NCBI GenBank assembly: GCA_947371755.1
Contig: CANBQT010000003.1
Span: 1 to 64,000 of the forward strand
Length of the DNA stretch: 64,000 nucleotides
Source of the DNA: Chitinophagaceae bacterium
Lineage (GTDB): Bacteria; Bacteroidota; Bacteroidia; Chitinophagales; Chitinophagaceae
Reading direction: 5' to 3'
Shown here: one piece after another, positions 16,491 through 25,573 of the stretch
How the letters are laid out: each line of letters starts with the position of its first letter
How positions within the stretch are numbered: position 1 is the stretch's first letter
Notes under the pieces: model-generated
Told to the model about the DNA's origin: nothing
Seen by the model: only the letters and a program-made list of their open reading frames with translations
Database searches by the model: none
Position numbers and translations under genes: made by a program

Positions 16491-17153
16491 ATGAAAAGAT
16501 TGCTTGCATTTGTTATTTGCTTGATATTAGTACTAAGTCAATTACAAGCACAATCTGTTCCAGGATTCTGGCCAGATATATTAGCCTTTAAAAAAATAGA
16601 TTCTGCTCAAAAGCCAGCTTTGAAATCCATACTCTTTGTAGGTAGTTCTTCTTTTACCAAATGGCAGGATGTACAAAATTATTTTCCTGAATATCCTATT
16701 ATCAATCGGGGTTTTGGAGGATCAACATTGGTGGATGTAATACGATATGCGTATGATATTATTTTGCCCTACCAACCTAAGCAAGTGCTGATCTATTGTG
16801 GGGAGAACGATCTGGCATCACAAGAAAATATTTCTCCTAAAGAAGTATTACTTCGTGTTAAAACACTTTTTAATATTATCCGTACGAATCTTCCCGATGC
16901 TACCATCGATTATGTGTCTATCAAACCAAGTCCGGTTCGGGCATCTATTCAGGATAGAGTTAAAATTGCCAATAAATTGATCAAGGCATATTTAAAAAAA
17001 CAAAAGGATGCCGGATTCATTGATATCTATGATGCCATGTTGGATCCCAAAGGAAATATGCGTGAAGAATTGTACTTAGGCGATAGGCTTCATATGAAAC
17101 CTGAGGGGTATGCAATTTGGAAAAAAGCAATTACAGCTTATTTAATTAAATAA
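16491..17153 (+). CDS. Secreted SGNH/GDSL hydrolase
   Basis: 220 residues. Signal peptide to QAQS (about 22), then the four SGNH blocks: Ser in FVGSSSFTKW (about 49-58), Gly in NRGFGGSTL, Asn in YCGENDLAS, and the Asp-His pair in DRLHMKPEGY. Such enzymes are esterases or acetyl-hydrolases of carbohydrates or lipids. It precedes a secreted glycoside-hydrolase-like gene by 37 bp, so removal of acyl groups from the same glycan is a reasonable guess. Confidence 0.88.
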   Translation: MKRLLAFVICLILVLSQLQAQSVPGFWPDILAFKKIDSAQKPALKSILFVGSSSFTKWQDVQNYFPEYPIINRGFGGSTLVDVIRYAYDIILPYQPKQVLIYCGENDLASQENISPKEVLLRVKTLFNIIRTNLPDATIDYVSIKPSPVRASIQDRVKIANKLIKAYLKKQKDAGFIDIYDAMLDPKGNMREELYLGDRLHMKPEGYAIWKKAITAYLIK

Positions 17154-17190
17154 TCAAATCGATATATTATCGTATAAAAGTTACATCGTG

Positions 17191-19437
17191 ATGAGTAATA
17201 CTAAAACGCTTTTTTCCATTTTACTTGTTTCCAGTTTTCTTTGGTCGCAGGCTCAAACAAAATCTATTGTTATTATTCATAAATGGCAGGATACTAGTCC
17301 TACTAATGATTGGTTAATTAATAATGACGATTTCAAAGCCAAGGTTTTGCAAACATCGGATGGGAAAGAAGTTTATTTATATAACGGATTATTAAAAAGA
17401 AAATTTGTAATTACAGGTTCAACTGTGGCTTGCACTGATTACAAAAACTTGATCAATGGGCAGCAGCTGTTAAGAGCCATCAATGCGGAAGCAAAAGTTA
17501 CTCTCAATCATGTTGAATATGCTGTAGGAGGTTTAAAGGGTCAAACTGAAAAAGCATATCTCTTACCTGCCTGGGTGGATACCTTAAAACCTACCGACAA
17601 TAGATTTATTTTTTCTTCTTTTTTAGTGGAAGAGATTCCAAAGAATTTGAAATGGAAAACACGTACTTGGACATACCATAAAAAGCAACCCACCGGGAAA
17701 ATGCTGACCTTTATTTTTAAAGCAAATGCGGATATCATTAAAGGTGTGGAAGTAAAACTGCATTATGAATTATATGATGGGATCCCTCTGATTGTAAAAT
17801 GGGTAGAGATTCAAAACAATGGTTCAGTTCAATTACAAATCAATAAAGTGATCAGTGAATTGATTAGTGCCGTTGAAGAAGAAAGTGCTGTAGTGGGAGC
17901 CAACGAAACAGAAAATATAATAGACGCTACGAATGCTATTAAACCAGCGAAGGGAATGAAGGTTCCTGAAGGCATTTATATTGAAACAAATTATGCTTTC
18001 AATAATGCGATGCGTTATCCTTTGAGCGATCAGACCACACATTGGGAAGTGGATCCCAAATATACTTCACAGGTAAACTATGATTATAGAACACCCTGCC
18101 AATTAGAAGTCTATCCTGAAAAAGTAAAATCAATATTGCTAGAACCAGGTAAACCATTCGTTTCTCTTCGTACACACGAATTATTAATGGATAGTTACGA
18201 TCGGGAACGCAGAGGACTTGCAATAAGGAAAATGTATCAAACTATTGCTCCATGGACAACTGCTAATCCTATATTCATGCACTTAGTGAGCAGAAATGAT
18301 GAGGATGTTAAGAGTGCTATCGATCAATGTGTGCGAACAGGTTATGAAGCTGTTATCTTAAGTTTTGGTAGCCATATCAATATGGAAGATGTTTCTGAAA
18401 CAAATCTTGCCAGGTGGAAAAAGAATGCAGATTATGCACATAGTAAAGGTATTTTGTTAGGGGGCTATTCTCTTTTTTCCAGTAGGAGAATCAGTGATGC
18501 AGATGATGTGATCAGTGCCAAGACAGGTAAACCCGGCGGTGCTTTTTTTGGAAATGCGCCTTGTTTTGGAAGTAACTGGGGGCTTCATTATCGAGATAAA
18601 ATAAAGCAGTTCTTTTCTGCTACAGGTTTTGATATATGGGAAAATGATGGTCCCTATCCTGGTGATGTTTGTGCATCCACGAATCATCCTGGTCATACAG
18701 GATTAGAAGATAGTCAGTGGAAACAAATGGAAATTCAAAAAGAATTGTATCACTGGTTAAATGAAAAAGGAATTTATATCAATGCACCTGATTGGTATTT
18801 TTTAGATGGCACCAACAAGATTGGCATCGGCTATCGGGAAGTTAATTTTTCATTGCCCAGGGAGAATCAGAAAATTTTAAACCGACAAAACATTTATGAT
18901 GGCACCTGGAATATGTCGCCTTCCATGGGTTGGGGCTTTGTTCCTTTAACGAAATACCAGGGTGGTGGAGATGAAGCAATATTAGAACCACTTAAAGATC
19001 ATTTGAAAGACTATGAACAATTGATGATGCAATATTATGGTGCAGGGGTACAAGCTTGTTATAGAGGACCAAGATTATATGATACAGATGAGACAGAAAA
19101 AGCTGTTAAGAATGTGATTAGCTGGTATAAACAATATCGCGAGATTTTGAATAGTGATATCATTCATTTAAGAAGAGCTGATGGAAGAGATTGGGATGGA
19201 ATCATGCACCTTAATCCCAACTTAAAAAATAAGGGTTTGGTGATGTTGTATAATCCACTGAAACAAAATATTACACGCACCATCAAGTTGCCCTTATATT
19301 ATGCAGGACTCACCAAAGAAGTAAGCATTCTTGAAAAAGGGAAAAATAAAATCACTAAAACTTTAGATCGGAATTATCAAGTACAAATAAATTGTAGCAT
19401 TCCTGCTGAATCTTACACATGGTTGTTGATACAATAG
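17191..19437 (+). CDS. Secreted glycoside hydrolase-like protein, alpha-galactosidase/GH36-like barrel
   Basis: About 748 residues from the ATG at 17191; a GTG directly before it at 17188 is the less likely start. A signal peptide ends at SQAQ. Residues about 30-350 form a beta-rich N-terminal domain. The central part looks like a TIM barrel: YEAVILSFGSHINMED, GILLGGYSLFSSRR, and GFDIWENDGPYPGD, where Asp486 could be the nucleophile by analogy with GH36/GH27. APDWYFLDG and WNMSPSMGWG follow, then a beta-domain. I do not recognise an exact family; clan GH-D is an inference from the barrel layout. Confidence 0.6.
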   Translation: MSNTKTLFSILLVSSFLWSQAQTKSIVIIHKWQDTSPTNDWLINNDDFKAKVLQTSDGKEVYLYNGLLKRKFVITGSTVACTDYKNLINGQQLLRAINAEAKVTLNHVEYAVGGLKGQTEKAYLLPAWVDTLKPTDNRFIFSSFLVEEIPKNLKWKTRTWTYHKKQPTGKMLTFIFKANADIIKGVEVKLHYELYDGIPLIVKWVEIQNNGSVQLQINKVISELISAVEEESAVVGANETENIIDATNAIKPAKGMKVPEGIYIETNYAFNNAMRYPLSDQTTHWEVDPKYTSQVNYDYRTPCQLEVYPEKVKSILLEPGKPFVSLRTHELLMDSYDRERRGLAIRKMYQTIAPWTTANPIFMHLVSRNDEDVKSAIDQCVRTGYEAVILSFGSHINMEDVSETNLARWKKNADYAHSKGILLGGYSLFSSRRISDADDVISAKTGKPGGAFFGNAPCFGSNWGLHYRDKIKQFFSATGFDIWENDGPYPGDVCASTNHPGHTGLEDSQWKQMEIQKELYHWLNEKGIYINAPDWYFLDGTNKIGIGYREVNFSLPRENQKILNRQNIYDGTWNMSPSMGWGFVPLTKYQGGGDEAILEPLKDHLKDYEQLMMQYYGAGVQACYRGPRLYDTDETEKAVKNVISWYKQYREILNSDIIHLRRADGRDWDGIMHLNPNLKNKGLVMLYNPLKQNITRTIKLPLYYAGLTKEVSILEKGKNKITKTLDRNYQVQINCSIPAESYTWLLIQ

Positions 19438-19467
19438 TGTTTAAAACATTCTTAATTCAACTTTGAA

Positions 19468-21546
19468 TTAGTTTTCTTCTAATACTATAAATCCCCAGCC
19501 ATTCAATGCTATTGTATCCTTGTTTTTAACGATTGTATTGCTCAGCAAATTTTTAGCATTCTTATAGGGATATTCAATCGTTTGTGAATTTGCAGAATAA
19601 TTAAAATAATAATGAATGGTTTTTCCTTTTTCATTAATACCAGATTTGGTAATTAACGGGAAAGATATTTCTTGGTCTGGACCTTCAATTCCCGCTTTTT
19701 TAATTGCAGCTGCTAATATTTTTTCTGTTACCTGATTACTGGTAACGCAACCAATATAAGTTGCCAACCCTTTTCCAAATTTATTTTCGGTAATAGCAGC
19801 ATACTTTCCCCAGGCAGGGTGGTCGTAATAAGCTAATACATTTGCAGTAGTAGGTGTAATCAATTCCATCCAGGTATGGATACTATTGTTAGAAGCGCCC
19901 ACTTGAAAAGGATCGCCTTTTAAAGAAACATTATTGGGAACTGTAAATTCCTGATAACTAATACCACAGGCCTCATTGATAATGGCAGGTTGTATACTAC
20001 TTCTCACTTTTACATTTTGATCACTGAATCCAGATTTATACGTGTATACGATATGCCCTCCATTTTTTACGTAATCATTTAATCTATGTAACAAACTATC
20101 AGGAGCTGCATACAAAGCTGGTACAATTAATAAAGAATAGTCCTCTATATTTTTGCTGGTGGGGTCCACAAAATCTACACCTACGTTCATCTTGTATAAT
20201 GCATCATAATAAGGACGCAGAATATCATTGTATTTCACATTAACGCCCCATCCAAAACCAAATGATTCAAAAGCAGTGAGTGCTTCATTACTAAAAAGGA
20301 TCGCAACTTTATTTTTCTTTTTTAAGTTAATCAAATGATCTCCAATTTTTTCCAGGTCCTTACCTATAGTGATGGCTTCGTTATAAGTGGGATTGGGTTC
20401 GAAGTCCTGACTCAATAAACCTTTCCAATATGTTTCTAAACCATTATGAGTAGAGTGCCAGTGCCAATAGGAGACCATGTTGGCGCCAGAGGCTAAATGA
20501 CTGAAAGCCTGTAAGCGCAGTTGTTCTGGGTAAGGAACCCATTGTGCAAAACCCTGTGCCTCTGTTTCAATCACAAAATAATTTTTCCCTTCTTTCATGG
20601 AGCGTGCCATATCGCCGCCTAATGAAATTTCAATGCCGGTTAACTGATCTTGTGTAGGATGATAAATATCGATACCTGCAATGTCTAAACTTTTGGCAGC
20701 AGCAAAATGATCCACATCAGGTTGTACACCATAAGAATAACCCCTCCATTCAAGATCAAAATTCTGAGTGATAAATTGATCGCTTTTTTTGTATTCGCGA
20801 ACAATGCCTGCTTGCCATCCTAGATAATCTGTAACCAGCTTACGTTGAAATGTAGCATATTCTGAACTGAGGCTAGCATTAATGCTTCCGTCGGTAGAAG
20901 GAAAATCTGACCAGTCATTAATTCTATTACTCCAGTAATCCAACCCAAATGCTTTGTTAAGTGCATCCAGTGAAGGAAATTTATTTTTCATATAAACCAC
21001 AAAAAGTTGCTGCGCATTTGTTCCGGAAACGTGATAGGATTTTGTTTCATTATCTATCTGATACCCAATAATCGCTGGATGATCTTTTACATGTTCCAAC
21101 ATTTTTCGAATGATCCTTTCTGCATGAAATAGAAAATGGGGGTTGGTAATATCCATATTCTGCCGAGCCCCATATTTGTTTTTACCAGCAGGTGTTTCAG
21201 CCAGAATCTCTGGATATTTTTTAACCAACCAAGTGGGTACTGCATAAGTGGGTGTTCCAATAATGACGCTGATTCCTGCTTTATGCATGGCATTTAATAC
21301 CCGATCGATATGAGAAAAATCGTATACATTATCCTGCGGTTCTTCTGTACTCCAGGTAGACTCAGCTATTCTTACCACATTTATTCCCGCTTCCTTCATC
21401 ATTTGCACATCTTTATCCAACCTATCGTAAGGCATATACTCATCATAATAAGCTACTCCGAATAAAACTTTATCAATTTTTGGTTGAGCGAATAACGTTG
21501 TAGTGAAAAGGAATATAAAAACTATGGAACAAGCGTATTTCATCAT
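19468..21546 (-). CDS. Secreted beta-galactosidase-like enzyme, GH42 family
   Basis: 692 residues. Signal peptide MMKYACSIVFIFLFTTTLFAQ, then a GH42 barrel: GVAYYDEYMPYDRLDKDVQMM is the family N-terminus, acid/base Glu167 lies in GYQIDNETKSYH, and the likely nucleophile Glu327 in VIETEAQGFAQW. Residues about 390-580 match the trimerisation/GATase-like domain (DYSLLIVPALYA), and a beta-domain ends the protein. It acts on beta-galactosides in the periplasm or outside. It converges on the gene at 17191 with a 30-bp gap, forming a glycan-degrading set. Confidence 0.88.
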   Translation of the reverse strand: MMKYACSIVFIFLFTTTLFAQPKIDKVLFGVAYYDEYMPYDRLDKDVQMMKEAGINVVRIAESTWSTEEPQDNVYDFSHIDRVLNAMHKAGISVIIGTPTYAVPTWLVKKYPEILAETPAGKNKYGARQNMDITNPHFLFHAERIIRKMLEHVKDHPAIIGYQIDNETKSYHVSGTNAQQLFVVYMKNKFPSLDALNKAFGLDYWSNRINDWSDFPSTDGSINASLSSEYATFQRKLVTDYLGWQAGIVREYKKSDQFITQNFDLEWRGYSYGVQPDVDHFAAAKSLDIAGIDIYHPTQDQLTGIEISLGGDMARSMKEGKNYFVIETEAQGFAQWVPYPEQLRLQAFSHLASGANMVSYWHWHSTHNGLETYWKGLLSQDFEPNPTYNEAITIGKDLEKIGDHLINLKKKNKVAILFSNEALTAFESFGFGWGVNVKYNDILRPYYDALYKMNVGVDFVDPTSKNIEDYSLLIVPALYAAPDSLLHRLNDYVKNGGHIVYTYKSGFSDQNVKVRSSIQPAIINEACGISYQEFTVPNNVSLKGDPFQVGASNNSIHTWMELITPTTANVLAYYDHPAWGKYAAITENKFGKGLATYIGCVTSNQVTEKILAAAIKKAGIEGPDQEISFPLITKSGINEKGKTIHYYFNYSANSQTIEYPYKNAKNLLSNTIVKNKDTIALNGWGFIVLEEN

Positions 21547-21639
21547 AAGACAATGTATTTATTGAAAGGGATTAATATTACATTTTTTTCTGTAAAATCT
21601 TAAGTCTAAGAGAAGATAGTGATATATTTTATTGTGTAT

Positions 21640-21647
21640 TACATTTG
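21640..21647 (+). promoter_or_regulatory. -7 promoter box (TACATTTG) overlapping the first possible start of the radical SAM gene
   Basis: TACATTTG matches TAnnTTTG. Its last three bases are the TTG at 21645 that opens the longest reading frame. If the box is used, transcription would start near 21653 and translation must begin later, for example at the TTG at 21666. Confidence 0.4.
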
Positions 21648-23861
21648 TCAGATAAAATAGCCACTTTGCAGTCATCCATTTTTCTGATAACGCCTCCATT
21701 TACCCAACTCAATACGCCCTATCCGGCTACCGCATATTTGAAAGGGTTTTTCAATACTAAAAATATTGCTTCTACCCAGGCTGATCTGGGTATTGAAGTT
21801 ACCCTTGCTATTTTTTGTAAATCAGGTTTAGAAAAACTATTTCTTGAAATTGAAAGCAGTACAACAAAACATAATCCTAATATTACCCGCATCATTACGA
21901 TGAAGGAGGATTATATCCGAACCATTGACGCTGTGATTTTATTTCTGCAAGGCAAACAAAATACCTTAGCACACCTGATCTCAAAAAGAAATTTTTTACC
22001 AGAGGCCGGTAGATTTGCACAGGCAGAAGACCTTAAGTGGGCATTCGGTTCCATGGGCATTCAGGATAAAGCAAAATATCTGGCTACGATGTATCTGGAA
22101 GATCTGAGTGATCTGATCAAAGAAACGGTAGATGAACATTTTGGATTTAGCAGGTACGCAGAAAGTCTGGGAAGGTCAGCGAATAGTTTTGATGAAATCT
22201 ATACAGCATTACAAAAACCGTATACTTATCTCGATCATATTTTGATGGATATTCTTCAAAAAAAGATCGAAACAATTCAACCGAAACTGTTCTGCATCTC
22301 TGTTCCTTTTCCAGGAAATTTATATACATCTTTGCGGTGTGGTGAATGGGTGAAAAAAAATCATCCTAACATTAAAGTAGCCATGGGTGGTGGTTTTGCC
22401 AATACTGAATTGCGTTCACTCAGCGACACCCGCGTTTTTGAATTCTACGATTTCATTACGCTTGATGATGGGGAAGCTCCTTTAGAAATTTTGTGGGATC
22501 ATGTACAAGGGAAGAAAGAATTGACTGAATTGAAACGTGCTTTTACATTGGTGAACAAAAAAGTAACGTATATCAATAATACCAGTTGCGCAGATTATAA
22601 ACAAGGACAAGTAGGAACACCCGATTATAGCGATCTGTATTTGGATAAATATATCTCTGCTATTGAAGTGATGAATCCCATGCATAGCCTTTGGAGTGAC
22701 GGGAGATGGAATAAATTAACCATGGCTCATGGTTGTTACTGGGGTAAGTGTACTTTCTGCGATATCTCTCTAGACTATATCAAAAATTATGAACCCATTG
22801 CTGCATCACTGATCGTTGATAGGATGCAAGAAATGATTGCGCAAACGGGTCAAAATGGATTTCATTTTGTGGATGAAGCTGCACCTCCCTCATTAATGAA
22901 ATCAATTGCGATTGAAATTATCAGACGCAAGTTGGTGGTAAGCTGGTGGACCAATGTACGATTTGAAAAAAGCTTTACACAAGATCTTTGTTTATTGTTG
23001 AAAGCCGCTGGATGTATTGCTGTGAGTGGGGGATTGGAAGTTGCTTCAGATCGATTATTGAAACTCATTGATAAAGGAATTACGGTTTCTCAAGTAGCTA
23101 AAGTTTGTAAGCATTTTACAGAATCAGGAATCATGGTACACGCTTATTTGATGTATGGATTTCCAACCCAATCAGAACAAGAAACCATTGATTCTTTAGA
23201 AATGGTTCGTCAACTCTTTGAAACAGGTGTTTTGCAATCTGCTTTCTGGCATTTATTTACCATGACAGCTCATAGTCCGGTTGGATTAAATCCTGATCTA
23301 TATCAAGTTCGTAAACAATCAAATGTTATTGGAACTTTTGCGAATAATGATATTCAGCATGATGACCCCTCAGGAGCCGAACATGAAAGCTTTGGGTTTG
23401 GATTGAAAAAGGCATTATTAAATTATATGCATGGCACTTGTTTAGATTTTCCTTTGAAAGATTGGTTCGATTTTAAAGTGCCTAAAACAACAGTGCCTCC
23501 TGACTTTATTAAGAAAGCGATTGAGGAACTAGAAATTATATCGAATACAAATAGTAAATTTATTTGGTTAGGTAAACAGCCAAAGACAGAGATTCTTCAA
23601 AAATCAAAAAAAGGAAGTACCTGGGAAGTGATGTCATTAAATTTTCAAACGCTTAAGTCGAATTTAAGCATTAGTGTGGAGCCTGAAAAAGGTGCCTGGT
23701 TAGTAAAGATCTTACCTCAGTTAGATATTCAGCAACCACAACAGATGAGCTTGCAAGCTATTAAAGCTGATTATGAAAAGGAGGGATTGGAAGACTTCGA
23801 ACTATTCTGGGATAATAAGCCAGTGAATACATTGTATAAAGCCGGATTACTGCGGCTATAG
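21645..23861 (+). CDS. B12-binding radical SAM protein of unknown function
   Basis: 738 residues from the TTG at 21645; the TTG at 21666, giving MQSSIFLITPPFTQLN, is equally plausible. The N-terminal part (about 1-330) is cobalamin-binding-like with KLFCISVPFPGNLYTSLRCGEWVKKNHP and VAMGGGFANTEL. The radical SAM cluster is in MAHGCYWGKCTFCDISLDY (CxxxCxxC, three Cys binding 4Fe-4S). SGGLEVASDRLLKLIDKG and YLMYGFPTQSEQETIDSLE are typical of the barrel. No DxHxxG B12 motif was found. A SET-domain gene follows 35 bp later; no substrate can be inferred. Confidence 0.82.
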   Translation: MSDKIATLQSSIFLITPPFTQLNTPYPATAYLKGFFNTKNIASTQADLGIEVTLAIFCKSGLEKLFLEIESSTTKHNPNITRIITMKEDYIRTIDAVILFLQGKQNTLAHLISKRNFLPEAGRFAQAEDLKWAFGSMGIQDKAKYLATMYLEDLSDLIKETVDEHFGFSRYAESLGRSANSFDEIYTALQKPYTYLDHILMDILQKKIETIQPKLFCISVPFPGNLYTSLRCGEWVKKNHPNIKVAMGGGFANTELRSLSDTRVFEFYDFITLDDGEAPLEILWDHVQGKKELTELKRAFTLVNKKVTYINNTSCADYKQGQVGTPDYSDLYLDKYISAIEVMNPMHSLWSDGRWNKLTMAHGCYWGKCTFCDISLDYIKNYEPIAASLIVDRMQEMIAQTGQNGFHFVDEAAPPSLMKSIAIEIIRRKLVVSWWTNVRFEKSFTQDLCLLLKAAGCIAVSGGLEVASDRLLKLIDKGITVSQVAKVCKHFTESGIMVHAYLMYGFPTQSEQETIDSLEMVRQLFETGVLQSAFWHLFTMTAHSPVGLNPDLYQVRKQSNVIGTFANNDIQHDDPSGAEHESFGFGLKKALLNYMHGTCLDFPLKDWFDFKVPKTTVPPDFIKKAIEELEIISNTNSKFIWLGKQPKTEILQKSKKGSTWEVMSLNFQTLKSNLSISVEPEKGAWLVKILPQLDIQQPQQMSLQAIKADYEKEGLEDFELFWDNKPVNTLYKAGLLRL

Positions 23862-23896
23862 ATATTTTTTGAGTTGCAATTTTTAAGATTTGTAGT

Positions 23897-24307
23897 ATGA
23901 CAAAATTAGAATTATTGAATGAGTTGCATCATAGTACTTATGCCATGATTCAACCTTCACCGATTCATGGAATTGGGGTGTTTGCTATCAGAGACATACC
24001 TAAGGGCACCAAGAATATTTTTACAAAAGAATCTGGAGAATGGATCAAAGTGCATCGGGCGGAAGTTGATGCATTGCCCGAGCATAGTAAAAATTTAGTA
24101 GAGACCCATTGTTTGTTTGATGACGACTATTATTATTTACCTGATTATGGATTTAAAAAATTGGATATAGTTATTTTTTTAAATCATGCTGAAAACCCAA
24201 ATATCATTTCTGTGAATGACGGTGTTTATTTTGAAGCGGTAAGAGATATTAATTGTGGTGAAGAATTACTGATTGATTATGGAACTATCGTTGATTCAAA
24301 TGAATAA
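23897..24307 (+). CDS. Small stand-alone SET-domain protein-lysine methyltransferase
   Basis: 136 residues, essentially only a SET domain. Motifs in order: SPIHGIGVFAIRDIPKGT (about 21-38), the SAM-binding FLNHAENPNIIS (NHxxxPN core) and the C-terminal GEELLIDYG with the catalytic Tyr. Bacterial SET proteins methylate lysine of unknown targets. The gene sits between a radical SAM gene and a CBM6-like gene, 12 bp ahead of the latter; no histone-like partner is near. TAAGATTTG ends a few bases before the ATG, a near-match to a -7 box. Confidence 0.85.
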   Translation: MTKLELLNELHHSTYAMIQPSPIHGIGVFAIRDIPKGTKNIFTKESGEWIKVHRAEVDALPEHSKNLVETHCLFDDDYYYLPDYGFKKLDIVIFLNHAENPNIISVNDGVYFEAVRDINCGEELLIDYGTIVDSNE

Positions 24308-24319
24308 AATTAAGTAAAC

Positions 24320-25009
24320 ATGATACGACCATTTTTTTTCAAAGTTTCATTACTATTTTTTTTATGTTCATCGTTTCTGGCAAATGCCCAGGTACCCAAA
24401 GATTATAAAGGCAAGCCTTTTAAGGATAAATTTTATAAAAAAGGAGCACAACAAATTCCGGGAAGAGTGGAATTGGCTTATTATGATTTAGGCGGAGAAG
24501 GTGTAGCTTATCATGATGTAACTCCAGAAAATGAAGGCTCAAAATTGAATCATGAAGTTCATGATTATGGTAGCCATTGGCGCCCCGGTATTCCTAGCTA
24601 CATTGCTTTTTTTAGAGAAAAGGAAGGAGTAGATATTTCCTATACAAAAGACTGGGCCGATTTTAACCATCCTAATAAAGTAGACCCGATGGTAAATCAA
24701 TTATATATTGGATGGGAATCAGATGGTGAATGGACTAACTATACTGTTCAGGTAAATAAACCTGGAAAGTATCGAATTATTACTGTCTATGGAAATCAGG
24801 ACAATCATTCAGAGCTCTGGCTGAATGGAGAAAAAGCCTGTAGTTTATTCTTGCCAGAAAATACCGGCAATTGGCATTACTGGACACAAGCTACTGTAGG
24901 AGAAATTGTTTTTCCTACAGCAGGTAAAAACTTGCTCACACTTAAATATAACAAGGGATCTAATCTTGCGTATTTAGATTTTTTATTGGTAGAGCCAGCA
25001 AAAGATTAG
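24320..25009 (+). CDS. Secreted carbohydrate-binding module (CBM6-like) protein
   Basis: 229 residues. Signal peptide to FLANAQ (about 24). GRVELAYYDLGGEGVAYHDVTPENEGS is the CBM6/CBM35 signature with Ca-binding and aromatic sugar-stacking residues; WTNYTVQVNKPGKYRI and AYLDFLLVEP are strands of the same jelly roll. No catalytic domain is attached, so it would bind a polysaccharide rather than cut it. It lies 12 bp after the SET gene and converges, 3 bp apart, on the J-domain gene. Confidence 0.82.
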   Translation: MIRPFFFKVSLLFFLCSSFLANAQVPKDYKGKPFKDKFYKKGAQQIPGRVELAYYDLGGEGVAYHDVTPENEGSKLNHEVHDYGSHWRPGIPSYIAFFREKEGVDISYTKDWADFNHPNKVDPMVNQLYIGWESDGEWTNYTVQVNKPGKYRIITVYGNQDNHSELWLNGEKACSLFLPENTGNWHYWTQATVGEIVFPTAGKNLLTLKYNKGSNLAYLDFLLVEPAKD

Positions 25010-25012
25010 CAA

Positions 25013-25462
25013 TTATTCTGGTGCAACTTGTTTTGTAGTACTTCTGTATAAGAAGTTATCGTAAATATGCCTTCTTGCAAAACGCCCAGGTGTTTCTGAA
25101 TTAACCAGCTTTACATAAATTGCTTTTGGCACACCAAAGTATTCATAAATCACACCATCTGAAAATGTAATTCTGAGGATCTCAGATTTATATTCGAAAT
25201 CATCTATCGAAGCTTTTGCAGTGGTTTCTTCATAAGCAGCTTTCATCTGCTCCCTTGTTTCTGGTGCTATACTTACTAAAAAATGATAGGCTTCAATAAT
25301 CTTTTTACTTTTGTCTTCTGCTTCCAGTTTCATTTCATGGTTATCATGAAACTTATCAGGGTGCCAGTCTTTCATCAACTTGCGGTAAAGTGATTTTAAT
25401 TCCTGTAATTCGGTGTTTTCTTCAGAACCCATTAATTTTCTATAACGCAAAATTCTATTCAT
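25013..25462 (-). CDS. J-domain plus KTSC-domain protein
   Basis: 149 residues. Residues about 14-65 are a J-domain with the HPD motif at 34-36 (DWHPDKFHDN), so it can stimulate an Hsp70 partner. Residues about 88-140 match the KTSC domain (TFSDGVIYEYFGVPKAIYVKLVNSETPGRFARRHIYD), a small fold first noted at the lysyl-tRNA synthetase C-terminus. No zinc-finger or C-terminal DnaJ domain exists, so it is not a general DnaJ. The role of the KTSC part is unknown. Confidence 0.82.
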   Translation of the reverse strand: MNRILRYRKLMGSEENTELQELKSLYRKLMKDWHPDKFHDNHEMKLEAEDKSKKIIEAYHFLVSIAPETREQMKAAYEETTAKASIDDFEYKSEILRITFSDGVIYEYFGVPKAIYVKLVNSETPGRFARRHIYDNFLYRSTTKQVAPE

Positions 25463-25573
25463 ATACTGATGCTTCTAATAAATTTGAGGGACTAAAATTT
25501 ACTTTATGATCCCGTTTAAGCGGCGAAACTATCGCTTTAATTCTATTTTCAGCATTCTTCTTTACTTTGCAGT

